From Nitrososphaeraceae archaeon (GTDB lineage Archaea; Thermoproteota; Nitrososphaeria; Nitrososphaerales; Nitrososphaeraceae): a stretch of 34,040 nt of DNA. Below are positions 17,085 through 25,691 of the stretch, one piece after another; within the stretch, counting starts at the first letter, position 1, and each line of letters begins with the position of its first letter. The notes below the pieces were generated by a model. That model had not been told where the DNA came from, searched no databases, and saw nothing but the letters and a program-made list of their open reading frames with translations. The translations under genes were made by a program, and so were the position numbers. The stretch is taken from contig JAICQW010000002.1 in the NCBI GenBank assembly GCA_025937665.1, positions 1 to 34,040 of the forward strand. Direction: 5' to 3'.

Positions 17085-17393
17085 CTAGATATTTAAGTGA
17101 ACTGATAGTCTAAATAAATTCGGAGCCAATGATATCGTTGGCCAGTTAGTATTACTCCCATTTGTCCAGAATGAGAAAACAAAGTCTCGGTATTCCTCAC
17201 CAGCCCTTTTTAACAGATCGGAGTATTCATTGGTCGTTCTTTCTCTTCCAGTCGCGATGCACATCATATGTATATCAAAAAGTTTGCGAAAGTGTGTTTT
17301 TCCGGTTCTGAAACCATTGTGTTCAGCGATGTAAACTGTTCCTTTATTAGGGTATCGCTGATAAATGTTTGAAAGTATTTTAACACATTCGTC
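17085..17393 (-). pseudogene. 3' remnant of a SAM-dependent O-methyltransferase
   Basis: The minus-strand frame is open from a TAG at 17394-17396 to a stop at 17085. It reads DECVKILSNIYQRYPNKGTV then YIAEH, and later FDIHMMCIATGRERTTNEYS followed by DLLKRAGEEY. This is the C-terminal third of an O-methyltransferase of the Methyltransf_2 type (usual D.......IL.....P.G.V.I.E, fDl.MM...GrERT..E...LL..AGF). The N-terminal two thirds and the SAM motif are missing. The fragment abuts the divergent gene at 17406, so it was cut by a rearrangement or deletion. The internal ATG at 17267 is not a real start. Confidence 0.7.
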
Positions 17394-17405
17394 CTATTGT
17401 AGATT

Positions 17406-18179
17406 ATGTCAGAAGCTAACAAGTCTTTTCATCCAGATGAAATTGATGTTTCAATATCTGAAATCTCAGACGGGATATATCGTATATCTGGTTTTGTTGA
17501 AACATACGGTATTACGTTTAATCAGTTTTTGATCCAGGATGAATGTCCAACCCTAATTCACACAGGGCCCATGGGCATGTACAACAAAATAGAGGAAAAA
17601 GTAAAGGAAGTTATTAACATTGAAAAATTAGCCTACGTTGCATTTTTACATTTTGAAAGCGATGAGTGGGGAGGTATGGAGTTTCTCAAATCACCAAAGG
17701 CAAAGCTTGTATGCAGCGATTTGAGTTCCAAGTTGAATCTCACAGGTTGGTATAACGTTCCCTGCGATCATATATCGTTTTGGGACAATGAACTTCTCAA
17801 AACTGGCAAACGTGTTCTTAGATTCATAATGACTCCACATGTTCACCATTGGGATAGCATGATGATCTTCGAAGAGACCACCAAATCATTATTTCCATCG
17901 GATCTTTTTATTCAACCAGGAAAAAATAGGGCAATAGTTTCTAGTGATCTCTCAGACGACATGATTCAGTTGTATAAGACGGTGGGAATTTTCGGCAGTG
18001 AGGAACCTGTAAGGCAAACTACCAGAAGACTTGTAAAACTTGAGCCAAAAATTATCTTCCCCATGCATGGGGGTTGCATAGATGCTTCAATGTTCCCTTC
18101 TTACACAGACGCTTTAATGAAAAATGAATTTGCATATTCAGGTAATATACTGGGTCAAAAGGTTCAAATCGTTACTTGA
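17406..18179 (+). CDS. Flavodiiron-like metallo-beta-lactamase fold protein
   Basis: A 257-aa ODP-type MBL-fold protein. Diiron ligands of the flavodiiron pattern are visible: H82-x-E84-x-D86 (LHFESDEWGG), H147 or H148 in PHVHHWDSM, D166 in FPSDLF, and H221 in FPMHGG. There is no flavodoxin domain, so it resembles the stand-alone ODP group. Flavodiiron proteins reduce O2 or NO to water or N2O; stand-alone copies have been proposed as O2 sensors or hydrolases. The HxExDE segment has Glu87 where many family members have His. The gene starts 11 bases after the methyltransferase remnant on the opposite strand. Confidence 0.85.
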   Translation: MSEANKSFHPDEIDVSISEISDGIYRISGFVETYGITFNQFLIQDECPTLIHTGPMGMYNKIEEKVKEVINIEKLAYVAFLHFESDEWGGMEFLKSPKAKLVCSDLSSKLNLTGWYNVPCDHISFWDNELLKTGKRVLRFIMTPHVHHWDSMMIFEETTKSLFPSDLFIQPGKNRAIVSSDLSDDMIQLYKTVGIFGSEEPVRQTTRRLVKLEPKIIFPMHGGCIDASMFPSYTDALMKNEFAYSGNILGQKVQIVT

Positions 18180-18393
18180 GATTTAATTAATTTCAAGATT
18201 TACATCAATATCAATTTTTATTACATCAGTTAATTACAAAAATCTTTGCAATTTTCTCGATATTAACCACGGACATCTTCGATTCTAATAAGAAGAGTTA
18301 TTAGATTAAAATCAATAGTCTGTAACCTTCTGTCGGTAAAGACAAATTTTAGATAAATTCTTGGTTACACATGATAACAAATATACATGACAA

Positions 18394-18951
18394 ATGAAAC
18401 TGATTGATTCGATGAACGTTCAGAAATTCCTTTTAATATTTTTGGTATTCTCATTAGTTTCCATTATGAATGCAGTTTCATTTTTTAGTACAGGTTATGC
18501 ACAACAAGGACAAACAGAGACATCCATCGAATCGCCTCAATTCCTTGCAATTCAGAATGCACAATCTGGCACCATTTCAGAAATTAATTCCACTACTTTT
18601 TTACTCCAATTAAATGATTTGGCCGACAAGCTAATCCTATTTTCTGATAGACCTGATAGAGTAGTAGTCACTCAAAGCAATCAGGAATTTGTCGGAAACT
18701 GGACATCAGGAGAAGAAAGTTTCCGACTAGATCCTCCAAATGCTGTTTTAGTAGTAGATGATCAAAAAGAAGATACTATTGAGATAGAGCTTTACAATCC
18801 CAAATATGAGAGTGAGGAAAGGAAAATAAGTTACAACTTTACTTTTCTTGGTAATAAAACAACAGTTTCTGATCTTCCAAATGAGCTAGGAAAATCAGTC
18901 TTAATAATTGATTCCTTTCCTATGGCGGTAAATTCGCAGGTTACAGATTGA
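18394..18951 (+). CDS. Secreted protein of unknown function
   Basis: A 185-aa exported protein with signal peptide FLLIFLVFSLVSIMNAVSFF and probable cleavage after STGYA. The mature part is beta-rich: GTISEINSTTFLLQLNDL, KLILFSDRPDRVVV, FVGNWTSGEESF and PPNAVLVVDDQKED. These motifs recur in a family of exported Nitrososphaerota proteins without known function. Several NST/NWT/NFT glycosylation sites are present. ATG 18394 or Met7 could be the start. No catalytic motif is visible. Confidence 0.74.
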   Translation: MKLIDSMNVQKFLLIFLVFSLVSIMNAVSFFSTGYAQQGQTETSIESPQFLAIQNAQSGTISEINSTTFLLQLNDLADKLILFSDRPDRVVVTQSNQEFVGNWTSGEESFRLDPPNAVLVVDDQKEDTIEIELYNPKYESEERKISYNFTFLGNKTTVSDLPNELGKSVLIIDSFPMAVNSQVTD

Positions 18952-19326
18952 TAATACTGGATAATCATAATTCCTAGAATTAGTCATAGCATAGTTTACA
19001 ATATGGTGGCCTAGTCAGACATTTCTTATCGATAGTAACTTCCAGAATTGTAGGAATACTTGTTAGTTATATCATTTGTAAGAAACGAATTTATCAGAAT
19101 TTCGATTACAATAGTGCATAATTTAAATCGATTACTGCTTTGGTAATAGAATTCTGCGTAGTGTTAGTCGATTGTATTTATTTTTTCACATCAGCCAAGT
19201 TTTTTCATAGGAGCTAAGCTTGTTTCGAGCTTTCATAAACTTTAGTAGATTGTCTTGAACTCTGATATCAGGATAGGATTTGTACAATTAATTACTTATT
19301 TATACACCCACAATCTCTATATCGTC
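18952..19326. other. Intergenic region upstream of the first alcohol dehydrogenase
   Basis: No reliable gene is present. The alternative in-frame extension of the dehydrogenase to 19255 lies here and lacks similarity to the family. The T-rich stretch TATTTATACACCC at about 19297-19309 is a plausible TATA box for ATG 19327. Confidence 0.35.
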
Positions 19327-20337
19327 ATGAATGTTCAAGCATATGCAGCTCATGAACCCGGAGGAAAATTAGAAACTTTTGAGTACGAACTCGGCTCACT
19401 AAAACCCGATGAAGTAGAGATAGATGTCGAGTACTGTGGAATTTGTCATAGTGATTTGCATATGCTTAAAAACGATTGGGGTTTTACACGATATCCATTT
19501 GTACCAGGACATGAGATCATCGGAAAAGTAACTGATATTGGAAATGCTGTAACCCATCTGGAACTAGGACAATATGTAGGATTAGGTTGGCGAGCACGTT
19601 CTTGCCTAGTATGTGACCAGTGTTTGAGCGGTCATCATAATCGCTGTCTTAAGGGTCAGGATGTCATCGTTGGCAGACATGGTGGTTATGCAAATAAGGT
19701 ACGTTGTCAAGCACTATGGGCCTTTCCCTTGCCTAAGAACATTAATGTTAAAAGTGCTGGTCCATTGTTTTGTGGTGGAATTACAGTTTTCAATCCAATT
19801 ATTCAAAATAATATCAAGTCTACAGATCATGTGGCGGTTGTTGGAATAGGAGGATTAGGACATATGGCCATTAAATTTCTTAATTCTTGGGGATGCGAGG
19901 TTACTGCCATGTCTACCAATCCTGAAAAAGAGAGGGAAGCGCAGCAATTTGGAGCCGATCATTTCATAAACACTACCGGCGCAGATGCATTGAAACCATA
20001 TTCAAATCGTTTTGATATGGTAATGGTTACTGCAAACGTCGATCTGAATTGGGACTCTTACATTAAGACGCTACGTCCGGGAGGTAGGTTACATATTGTT
20101 GGAGCAGCCTCACAAGTGAATGCAGCGGTGTTTCCATTAATTTCTGGTGAGAAATCTATCGGCGGTTCTCCTATTGGAGGTCCCGCAGATATTCTAAAGA
20201 TGCTAGATTTTTGCAATCGCCATGGTATTGAGCCTGTCATTGAAGAGCTTCCGATTTCACGCGTTAATGAGGCAATCGCTCGTCTTGCAGCAGGCAAGGC
20301 ACGTTATCGAATTGTCTTGAGCAGTGATTTCAAGTAG
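19327..20337 (+). CDS. Zinc-dependent alcohol dehydrogenase (CAD/YahK type)
   Basis: From ATG 19327 a 336-aa medium-chain dehydrogenase. Catalytic zinc residues are C40-H41 (GICHSDLH) and H62-E63 (PGHEIIG). The structural zinc has all four Cys: C93, C96, C99, C107. The NAD(P)-binding motif is GIGGLGHMAIKFLNSWG. Members reduce aldehydes to alcohols with NADPH. The upstream frame to 19255 reads as a hydrophobic tail and is discarded because the family begins at this Met. A TATA-like sequence lies 25 bases upstream. A second paralogue is at 30218-31309. Confidence 0.92.
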   Translation: MNVQAYAAHEPGGKLETFEYELGSLKPDEVEIDVEYCGICHSDLHMLKNDWGFTRYPFVPGHEIIGKVTDIGNAVTHLELGQYVGLGWRARSCLVCDQCLSGHHNRCLKGQDVIVGRHGGYANKVRCQALWAFPLPKNINVKSAGPLFCGGITVFNPIIQNNIKSTDHVAVVGIGGLGHMAIKFLNSWGCEVTAMSTNPEKEREAQQFGADHFINTTGADALKPYSNRFDMVMVTANVDLNWDSYIKTLRPGGRLHIVGAASQVNAAVFPLISGEKSIGGSPIGGPADILKMLDFCNRHGIEPVIEELPISRVNEAIARLAAGKARYRIVLSSDFK

Positions 20338-20344
20338 TCAACCT

Positions 20345-20537
20345 TGTATTCTGCTCAACCTTCTATAGGGCAGAAGCAGTTAGCACCCCACGTTTCATTG
20401 TAACCCGGAATGGAACCCTTGCCTCTGTCTTGACAAGATATATGCGCGTTGTGCAAGAGATGTCATTTATCAAGACAAATGATCAAGGGATATACGATGT
20501 TAAGGTTGAAGGATATAATATCAAAATAAGAGTTTAG
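20345..20537 (+). pseudogene. Possible remnant of a small gene, downstream of the dehydrogenase
   Basis: A plus-strand frame runs from soon after the dehydrogenase stop to TAG 20535-20537 with protein-like content (AEAVSTPRFIVTRNG, GIYDVKVEGYNIKIRV) but no clear ATG near its beginning. It is richer in GC than its neighbours. The DNA also contains the pairing CTGC-TTCT with AGAAGCAG (about 20352-20380), which may be an RNA hairpin with a bulge. The region 20538-20640 is empty. Confidence 0.3.
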
Positions 20538-20640
20538 GTCACGCCTATTCCTTGCTTCTCATGTTGTTTTTGACTGGCTTCATTTATACAACCACTTATT
20601 ATTTTCACGAAATTGTAAATTAAACATAAAGTTGGAAAAT

Positions 20641-20653
20641 ATATATATATACA
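20641..20653 (+). promoter_or_regulatory. TATA box for the cupredoxin gene
   Basis: ATATATATATACA, centred about 25 bases upstream of ATG 20672. It is the clearest TATA element in this part of the window and predicts a leaderless transcript. Confidence 0.5.
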
Positions 20654-20671
20654 AGCCATAAACAAGACGTA

Positions 20672-21289
20672 ATGAAAATTTTAGCTATTCTATTAATATT
20701 AGTGGGAACAACTATTTTCGCTACATCTAATTACTTTATAGATAATGTCAGTGCGTCTGATACTTTGGTTTCTATTGGAGGGAATGGAAGTTCATGGGAT
20801 TCAATTTCTCCCAAGAATGCGGAAATTAAGGTTGGAGATAGTGTGACGTGGCACAACCCCATGATTGTTCCCGAACCTCACACTGTCGCTTTCTTAAAAG
20901 ATCCAAATTATTTTCCTCCTCCAGCAATTCCATTTAGCATCTCTAATATTTCTGAGTTAAAACCAGTACTGCCTGTTCCAAACATCGAGCCACTAATAGT
21001 TGCAAATGAAAGCGGAGCAAATGCAGTAGTAGTAGATAATGCAAGGCATTATACTCCGGTAGCAATAGACTCAACTGGTAGTAACGTAACTTACTTGGAA
21101 ATCAATCAGAATTATACTATGACAGGGACTGAAAAATTTATAAATTCTGGCTGGATCTGGCCAGATGGTCTAGCTCCTCCTGGTGTACCACCGATAAGCA
21201 GTTTCACTATTACATTTGAAAAACCTGGAACATATGATTATATCTGTGTTATACATCCTTGGATGACTGGGATCGTTACTGTTACTTAG
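20672..21289 (+). CDS. Exported cupredoxin (plastocyanin-like blue copper protein)
   Basis: A 205-aa secreted protein with signal peptide MKILAILLILVGTTIFATSN. The type 1 copper ligands are H70 (PEPHTVAF), C192, H195 and M198 (YICVIHPWM). An insert of about 100 residues separates the first His from the Cys-His-Met loop, longer than in plastocyanin. These proteins shuttle electrons outside the membrane in ammonia-oxidising archaea, which use copper carriers widely. The start follows a TATA box at 20641. Cupredoxin fold and ligands are firm; the partner is unknown. Confidence 0.92.
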   Translation: MKILAILLILVGTTIFATSNYFIDNVSASDTLVSIGGNGSSWDSISPKNAEIKVGDSVTWHNPMIVPEPHTVAFLKDPNYFPPPAIPFSISNISELKPVLPVPNIEPLIVANESGANAVVVDNARHYTPVAIDSTGSNVTYLEINQNYTMTGTEKFINSGWIWPDGLAPPGVPPISSFTITFEKPGTYDYICVIHPWMTGIVTVT

Positions 21290-21451
21290 TATGGATTAAT
21301 TCTCCTTTATTTTTGATTTAATTCTCTATCTCCACCAGAATCTTAGTATTCTATAGAGATTAACTACCTCTTAGACTTTCAGATCCAATTTAAAGTATTC
21401 TAATGTAAAATCAAATTAAACTCCATGATATCTAAGGCAATTTACCAATAG

Positions 21452-21467
21452 TATAAAATATATAAAA
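21452..21467 (+). promoter_or_regulatory. TATA box for the PPOX-type gene
   Basis: TATAAAATATATAAAA, about 30 bases upstream of ATG 21489. It supports this ATG as the start instead of TTG 21474, which is too close to the predicted transcript start. Confidence 0.45.
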
Positions 21468-21488
21468 TTCCTGTTGGTAATAAAAATA

Positions 21489-21923
21489 ATGTCAACGATG
21501 ACTAAGGATGAGATCAGAAATTTTCTTTTGCAGGGCACTCTTACAGGTAAACTGGGAACTATTAACAAGGACGGTACACCTCATGTGGTTCCTATATGGT
21601 ATACAGTAGACGAAGAAGATAATATTGTTTTTAATACTGGTGGTGAATCAGTAAAGGCCAAAAACATTAGACGAGATAATCGAGTTCGTTTGTGTGTTGA
21701 CGACCAAACTCCTCTTTTTTCATATGTTCTCTTGGATGGGATAGCCCAGGTACAAAGAGCGCAAACAAGAGAGATTTACAAATGGGCCAAGATAATAGCA
21801 GCAAGATATATGGGTGATGACAAATCAGAAGCATACGGCAAGAGAAATAGTGGAGAAGGTGAGATATTAGTAAAGATTAAACCAGTCAGGATTGTCGGAC
21901 AAAAAGATACTGCAGGATGGTAA
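21489..21923 (+). CDS. PPOX-class F420/FMN-dependent oxidoreductase (Rv1155-like)
   Basis: From ATG 21489, 144 residues of the pyridoxamine-5'-phosphate oxidase-like split-barrel fold. Signatures are GTLTGKLGTINKDGTPHVVP then IWYTVDEEDNIVFNTGG, and RRDNRVRLCVDD. Family members bind FMN, F420 or haem and reduce small molecules; F420 use is plausible in this lineage, which makes that cofactor. ATG 21498 is an alternative start. No operon partner. Confidence 0.84.
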   Translation: MSTMTKDEIRNFLLQGTLTGKLGTINKDGTPHVVPIWYTVDEEDNIVFNTGGESVKAKNIRRDNRVRLCVDDQTPLFSYVLLDGIAQVQRAQTREIYKWAKIIAARYMGDDKSEAYGKRNSGEGEILVKIKPVRIVGQKDTAGW

Positions 21924-22116
21924 CTAATTCAATTCGATTTTCATGAAGCGATAAACTTATCCAATAAACAATCTTTTTCGAAAAAGGACAATCCGGACGC
22001 GATACACCGGTTAAATTCTGTAGGCAAGGTAGATATCACAATTACGGGCAATGGAGTTTGTTATTCAACTTACTTTTGCCAACTTAGATATATTCTATTA
22101 GCGTAGTGTTAGCTAA

Positions 22117-22605
22117 ATGTTTGGAGGCGAAAAAAAGAAATCTGTGTGGAAAATGGAATATGAGGATGCAGTTTACAAGATATATGACTGGAACAGAAAT
22201 TTGGCAGCATACTTCTTTCCGAATTACCCTTTGGAAGAAACTTCAGAGAATGAAGATGAAATTATTGATAAACTAAACAAGTCGCATCAAAGTGTTAGAG
22301 GCGGAAGTATTCTCTTTCCTATGGTTAAACTGAACATACTTGATAAAGAAGAAGGGATAGACTTGGACTATGCTATTTTCGCACTGGAAGAAAGTCTCAA
22401 ACGAATTCAAACATGGAAGCAATGGTTATTGGAAAACAATAATAAATATGGAATAGTTGGAAACTCTGTATATACTTCGAGAGAAGACAGGGAAATGCTT
22501 TCTATTGCTCTTGGTATCCACTCAGACATAGTCCTCGGAGAGAAAGAAACTCTTGCAACTTTAACTCCATTACTAGATGGACTGCATGATAGTGGATTAT
22601 TGTAA
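22117..22605 (+). CDS. Hypothetical protein of unknown function
   Basis: A 162-aa soluble protein, MFGGEKKKSVWKMEYEDAVY. It is rich in Trp/Tyr and charged residues and is mainly helical. SFP-like or lipase motifs are absent; I recognise no domain. A TATA-like AGATATATTC lies about 25 bases upstream of the ATG, consistent with leaderless expression. The C-terminal part (LDYAIFALEESLKRIQTWKQ, IVLGEKETLATLTPL) looks like two long helices. Probably a lineage-specific protein. Confidence 0.65.
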   Translation: MFGGEKKKSVWKMEYEDAVYKIYDWNRNLAAYFFPNYPLEETSENEDEIIDKLNKSHQSVRGGSILFPMVKLNILDKEEGIDLDYAIFALEESLKRIQTWKQWLLENNNKYGIVGNSVYTSREDREMLSIALGIHSDIVLGEKETLATLTPLLDGLHDSGLL

Positions 22606-22759
22606 AAAATGATAGTCGTATGATTGGTAACTAAATATTTTCTACTAACTCTCCCGATCACTCTTTAATGAAATAATGAGGGTTTCAATATTTAGAAATG
22701 CAATCATGACGTATGATAAAATATGAAACCTAGTAGATATACCATTGTTGTCTTATGAG

Positions 22760-24121
22760 TTAATTATCCGGAGTAGAATAACTACTTGCAGTATAAAGTA
22801 ACGGTTCTGCATTATCATCAGGATCTCCACTAAAGTAACCATGACCATTACCGTCGCATTGTGAGTTTTGGTTAGAACCAAGGCTTTTGAGCGCATTCAA
22901 GATTTCAGACGGAGATTCACCAGAATGTTCGGACTTGTATAGCGCTACAGCACCGCTAACATGAGCTGTTGCGGCACTTGTGCCGCTGAACGACATGTAA
23001 GAATCTCCATTCGTTGTTGTTTTGACAAGGACTCCTGGAGCAGCCAAATCAACCACAGGGCCATAGTTACTAAAACTTGCAAAAGTATCATCTTTACCCG
23101 CTGTGGTAGCTATAGATGAAATACCACCACATTTTCCATCAATGTCAACAATTGCAGACACTGCTATTACTTCTGGGTAGCTTGCAGGAAATACACTAGA
23201 GGCATCCATTCCTTCGTTTCCAGCAGCTGCTGCATAAGTTACTCCGGCTTCAACAGATCTAATGATTGCATTATGAAGGGCATCGTTTTTACCAACTGCT
23301 CCGAAGCTCAAATTCACAACATCTATCTCATCGGCATGCTCGGTAACATAATCGATTCCTTTAATTATATCGGAACTGGAACCCATGCCATTATTATCAA
23401 GCACCTTGATAGCCCATAACCTTGCCCCTGGGGCCACACCTACTACGCCTTGAGAGTTATCTTTGGCCGCTGCCACCCCAGCAACAGCTGTACCATGGCC
23501 ATCATCATCATTAGCGTTACTTGTTCCTGGAACAAAGGTAACTTGTTTGTATACATTAAGATCCGGATGATTCAGATCAATTCCCGTATCCAAAATGGCT
23601 ATGTCAGCATTTACAGAACCGCTGCCATCCCCAGACTTAGTGGAACTCAGATCACCGTCAATTCTATTAACACCAGATGGCAAACTCTGAGCGAATGCTT
23701 TTACCTTCACATCGGGTTGAACATAATCTACATTTGGATTTTGCATAATTGTCTGAAGCACTTCATCATTAGGGACTTTAACAGTAAACCCCGGGTAAAC
23801 ATGATCAAAGATATGTTCTACTGTTGCTCCTTCGCTCTTTGCTTTATCAGCCAAAGAATGTACAGATGATAAAAAGTCTTCCTTCATAATTACAATGTAA
23901 TCGTTCGGTATTTTTTCACCCTGTACTCCTCTTAATTTCTTTGCCAAGTTGTGCGCCTCGTCTATAATTTTGTCTTTTTTATCTTGAAATGTCACTATCT
24001 CAAAACGTTGCCCTTCTACATGAAATAGAGAAATTTGTGATATTGAAGTCAGTATGCAGTAAGATAATAGCATCGCCATCAAGATACTTGATATAGGACT
24101 TACATTTTTCCAAAAGCGCAT
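22760..24121 (-). CDS. Secreted subtilisin-like serine protease (S8) with I9 propeptide
   Basis: A 453-aa exported protease. The signal peptide is within residues 10-35, the inhibitor I9 propeptide spans about 70-145 (YIVIMKEDFLSSVHSLADKA through VDYVQPDVKVKAFAQ), and the S8 catalytic domain runs to about 420. The catalytic triad is visible: D178 (AILDTGID), H209 (DDDGHGTAVAG) and S382 (FSGTSAATAHVSG), with oxyanion N302 (AAAGNEG). It should be exported, folded with the propeptide and activated by self-cleavage. The C-terminal tail is short. An antisense frame at 23450-23869 is a shadow and is ignored. Confidence 0.94.
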   Translation of the reverse strand: MRFWKNVSPISSILMAMLLSYCILTSISQISLFHVEGQRFEIVTFQDKKDKIIDEAHNLAKKLRGVQGEKIPNDYIVIMKEDFLSSVHSLADKAKSEGATVEHIFDHVYPGFTVKVPNDEVLQTIMQNPNVDYVQPDVKVKAFAQSLPSGVNRIDGDLSSTKSGDGSGSVNADIAILDTGIDLNHPDLNVYKQVTFVPGTSNANDDDGHGTAVAGVAAAKDNSQGVVGVAPGARLWAIKVLDNNGMGSSSDIIKGIDYVTEHADEIDVVNLSFGAVGKNDALHNAIIRSVEAGVTYAAAAGNEGMDASSVFPASYPEVIAVSAIVDIDGKCGGISSIATTAGKDDTFASFSNYGPVVDLAAPGVLVKTTTNGDSYMSFSGTSAATAHVSGAVALYKSEHSGESPSEILNALKSLGSNQNSQCDGNGHGYFSGDPDDNAEPLLYTASSYSTPDN

Positions 24122-24794
24122 AGTCTCATGCTAGACTACAAACTATAATTAATCTGAATTTAGTTACATCATTACTTAAGTTTGTTCTAACTAAATACTA
24201 CCTTACATGGTTGGGAGTAGTAGAGATTCGGAGCTAAAACATGAACCTATCATATATGAGTATTGGTCCTAAAAGAGGTACTTTTATTGACTGATTTTTT
24301 TACGATTTTTTGGAGTTTTATATCATCCTGCGATATCGTTTTCATTCTTTACATTATTCCTAAATATAATGTGACATAGACTAAGGTTAAGGTTAGAATA
24401 TGAAGGAGATTCGTCAGATTCTATTAAAAACTCTAAGGAATGTAAATTACTATCTAGAGATAGGTAATAATTTGTCTAGATATTAAGAATATCTAAATAG
24501 ATATATATAATTTGTCTGACAATAATAGATTAGATTAAACAGCTGGGATCTTGGTCGTATTTGTTCATCCTGATAATGCCAGGTCCCAGTTGAATATTGT
24601 CTCTAACTTATGATTGATGCTTTGAATAGATTTTGTATCTCCGGAAAAATTAAAACAGAATATTCGATTTATGATCCAGTATGATATTTCAGAAGAACTC
24701 AAGCAGGCAGTGGCAGACTAAATCAGGAATGTATAGGTACTCATCAAGATGATTGGTTCCTTTTTGTTAATAAGCAAAATGTAAAACCAGAGAA
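24122..24794. other. 673-base region upstream of the protease and the three-gene unit
   Basis: No intact gene is present. It contains a G-U-rich hairpin (24540-24592, described separately) and two short protein-like runs: GILVVFVHPDNARSQLNIV overlapping that hairpin, and a 43-codon frame from about 24690 to 24829 (GRLNQECIGTHQDDWFLFVN). The latter ends inside the first gene of the next unit in a different frame. The remainder is AT-rich, with TAGATATATATAA at 24499-24511 as a possible promoter. Confidence 0.4.
24540..24592 (+). repeat. Long inverted repeat (candidate RNA hairpin)
   Basis: CAGCTGGGATCTTGG (24540-24554) pairs with CCAGGTCCCAGTTG (24579-24592). As RNA it gives 14 pairs with two G-U pairs and one bulge, closing a 24-base loop. 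On DNA the arms are imperfect. G-U pairs at two of the sites where the DNA arms differ suggest the element matters as RNA. No tRNA-like features are seen. Confidence 0.45.
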
Positions 24795-25043
24795 ATGCAC
24801 ACCAGTTCTAAAAATGTATTAAGATACCAGTCTAATCACGAGAACCTGATTGGGGAAATTTTTCGAAAATCGGGCACTCAATATTTGGTTTCTATTTATA
24901 GGGATCCTTCACCTGAAGCTTTAGTATACATTGAGACGACATTCGAGACTTTTTATTCAGGATTGCAGAACAATTCGATAACCACCAATAATGCTAGTTC
25001 TATATATATGATAAAGGACACAAATAGGTATGTTAGTGAATAG
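24795..25043 (+). CDS. Hypothetical protein, first gene of a three-gene unit
   Basis: An 82-aa protein, MHTSSKNVLRYQSNHENLIG then EIFRKSGTQYLVSIYRDPSP. It alternates beta-type and polar segments, with no domain recognised. It overlaps the next gene by 14 bases, so both are surely co-translated. A different-frame protein-like run covers its first 35 bases, so the true start could be later, for example near the next in-frame Met. Small size and order suggest a partner of the helical and Hsp20-fold proteins that follow. Confidence 0.55.
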   Translation: MHTSSKNVLRYQSNHENLIGEIFRKSGTQYLVSIYRDPSPEALVYIETTFETFYSGLQNNSITTNNASSIYMIKDTNRYVSE

Positions 25044-25257
25044 TGTTGTAACAAATGACCTTAATTCATTAGACATGCCTCAGGGATTGATAGAGTTGTT
25101 GATTGAAAACTCTCTGGATAGAGAACGTTTATTAAAAATGAGCATAGACGAATTAGCTTTTATTCTAAATATTGATATCGAAGCTGCAAAGATAATCATC
25201 AATTCAGTAGCAAATTATTCCAACTTCATGTTTCATGATATGAGAGAGCTTAGGTAA
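25030..25257 (+). CDS. Helix-hairpin-helix-like small protein
   Basis: A 75-aa helical protein. LLKMSIDELAFILNIDIEAA followed by KIIINSV has the spacing of a helix-hairpin-helix pair of the kind found in DNA-repair and ligase proteins, with LNIDIEAAK as the second helix. It is an unusually short stand-alone copy, and similarity is by pattern only. It overlaps the preceding gene by 14 bases and is separated from the Hsp20-fold gene by 23 bases. Operon membership is strong; the function is unknown. Confidence 0.55.
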   Translation: MLVNSVVTNDLNSLDMPQGLIELLIENSLDRERLLKMSIDELAFILNIDIEAAKIIINSVANYSNFMFHDMRELR

Positions 25258-25280
25258 CAGTAGAAAGAAGAATTGGGATC

Positions 25281-25691
25281 ATGGACACAAATGATGAAAT
25301 AGCTGCTGAGAAAATTATAAGGATTTTAAAGGCTAATGGGTACTTTATTAGCAAAAGTGATGTTCTTTGGATTCTAAATAGCATGACAGAGGAGTTAGAA
25401 CGTCAAGTGAACAAATCTAATAGTATTCTAGAAAGGAAGGTTATTTGTGAAGTTATAACAACTGCGAAAGAAATAAAGGTAATAACTGAACTTCCAGACG
25501 TTTCTGAGGAGGATATCAATATTAGTATATATGACAACGATTTATTTATCAATGCTGACGGTCAAAAAAGGAGTTATTACGAAGTGGTACATTTACCAAA
25601 TGGAGTATCTGACAAAGGATTAAAATCGACCTTTCTTAATGGCATTCTAGAGATAACTCTTCAGAAAACAAATAAAACAAGTCGAATTTAA
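25281..25691 (+). CDS. Hsp20/alpha-crystallin-fold small protein
   Basis: A 136-aa protein. The first 50 residues are a helical lead (AAEKIIRILKANGYF), followed from about 55 to 130 by an alpha-crystallin/CS-type beta-sandwich: KEIKVITELPDVSEEDINIS, YDNDLFINADGQKRSYYEVV, LPNGVSDKGLKSTFLNGIL. Small heat shock proteins hold unfolding proteins; the LPxGV then FxNGILEITL pattern is a family hallmark. The usual C-terminal IxI tail is replaced by a short basic end. It closes the three-gene unit. The chaperone role is inferred. Confidence 0.75.
   Translation: MDTNDEIAAEKIIRILKANGYFISKSDVLWILNSMTEELERQVNKSNSILERKVICEVITTAKEIKVITELPDVSEEDINISIYDNDLFINADGQKRSYYEVVHLPNGVSDKGLKSTFLNGILEITLQKTNKTSRI

Noticed and set aside
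18161..18170. GGTTCAAATC resembling a tRNA T-loop
   Set aside because: It lies within the last codons of the FDP-like gene and no tRNA arms are found around it.
19255..19326. N-terminal extension of the first alcohol dehydrogenase
   Set aside because: The added residues are hydrophobic and unlike the family, and the plausible TATA box is inside them, so ATG 19327 is preferred.
23450..23869. 139-codon antisense ORF inside the subtilase gene
   Set aside because: The opposite strand has complete S8 motifs and an I9 propeptide, so this is a shadow frame.
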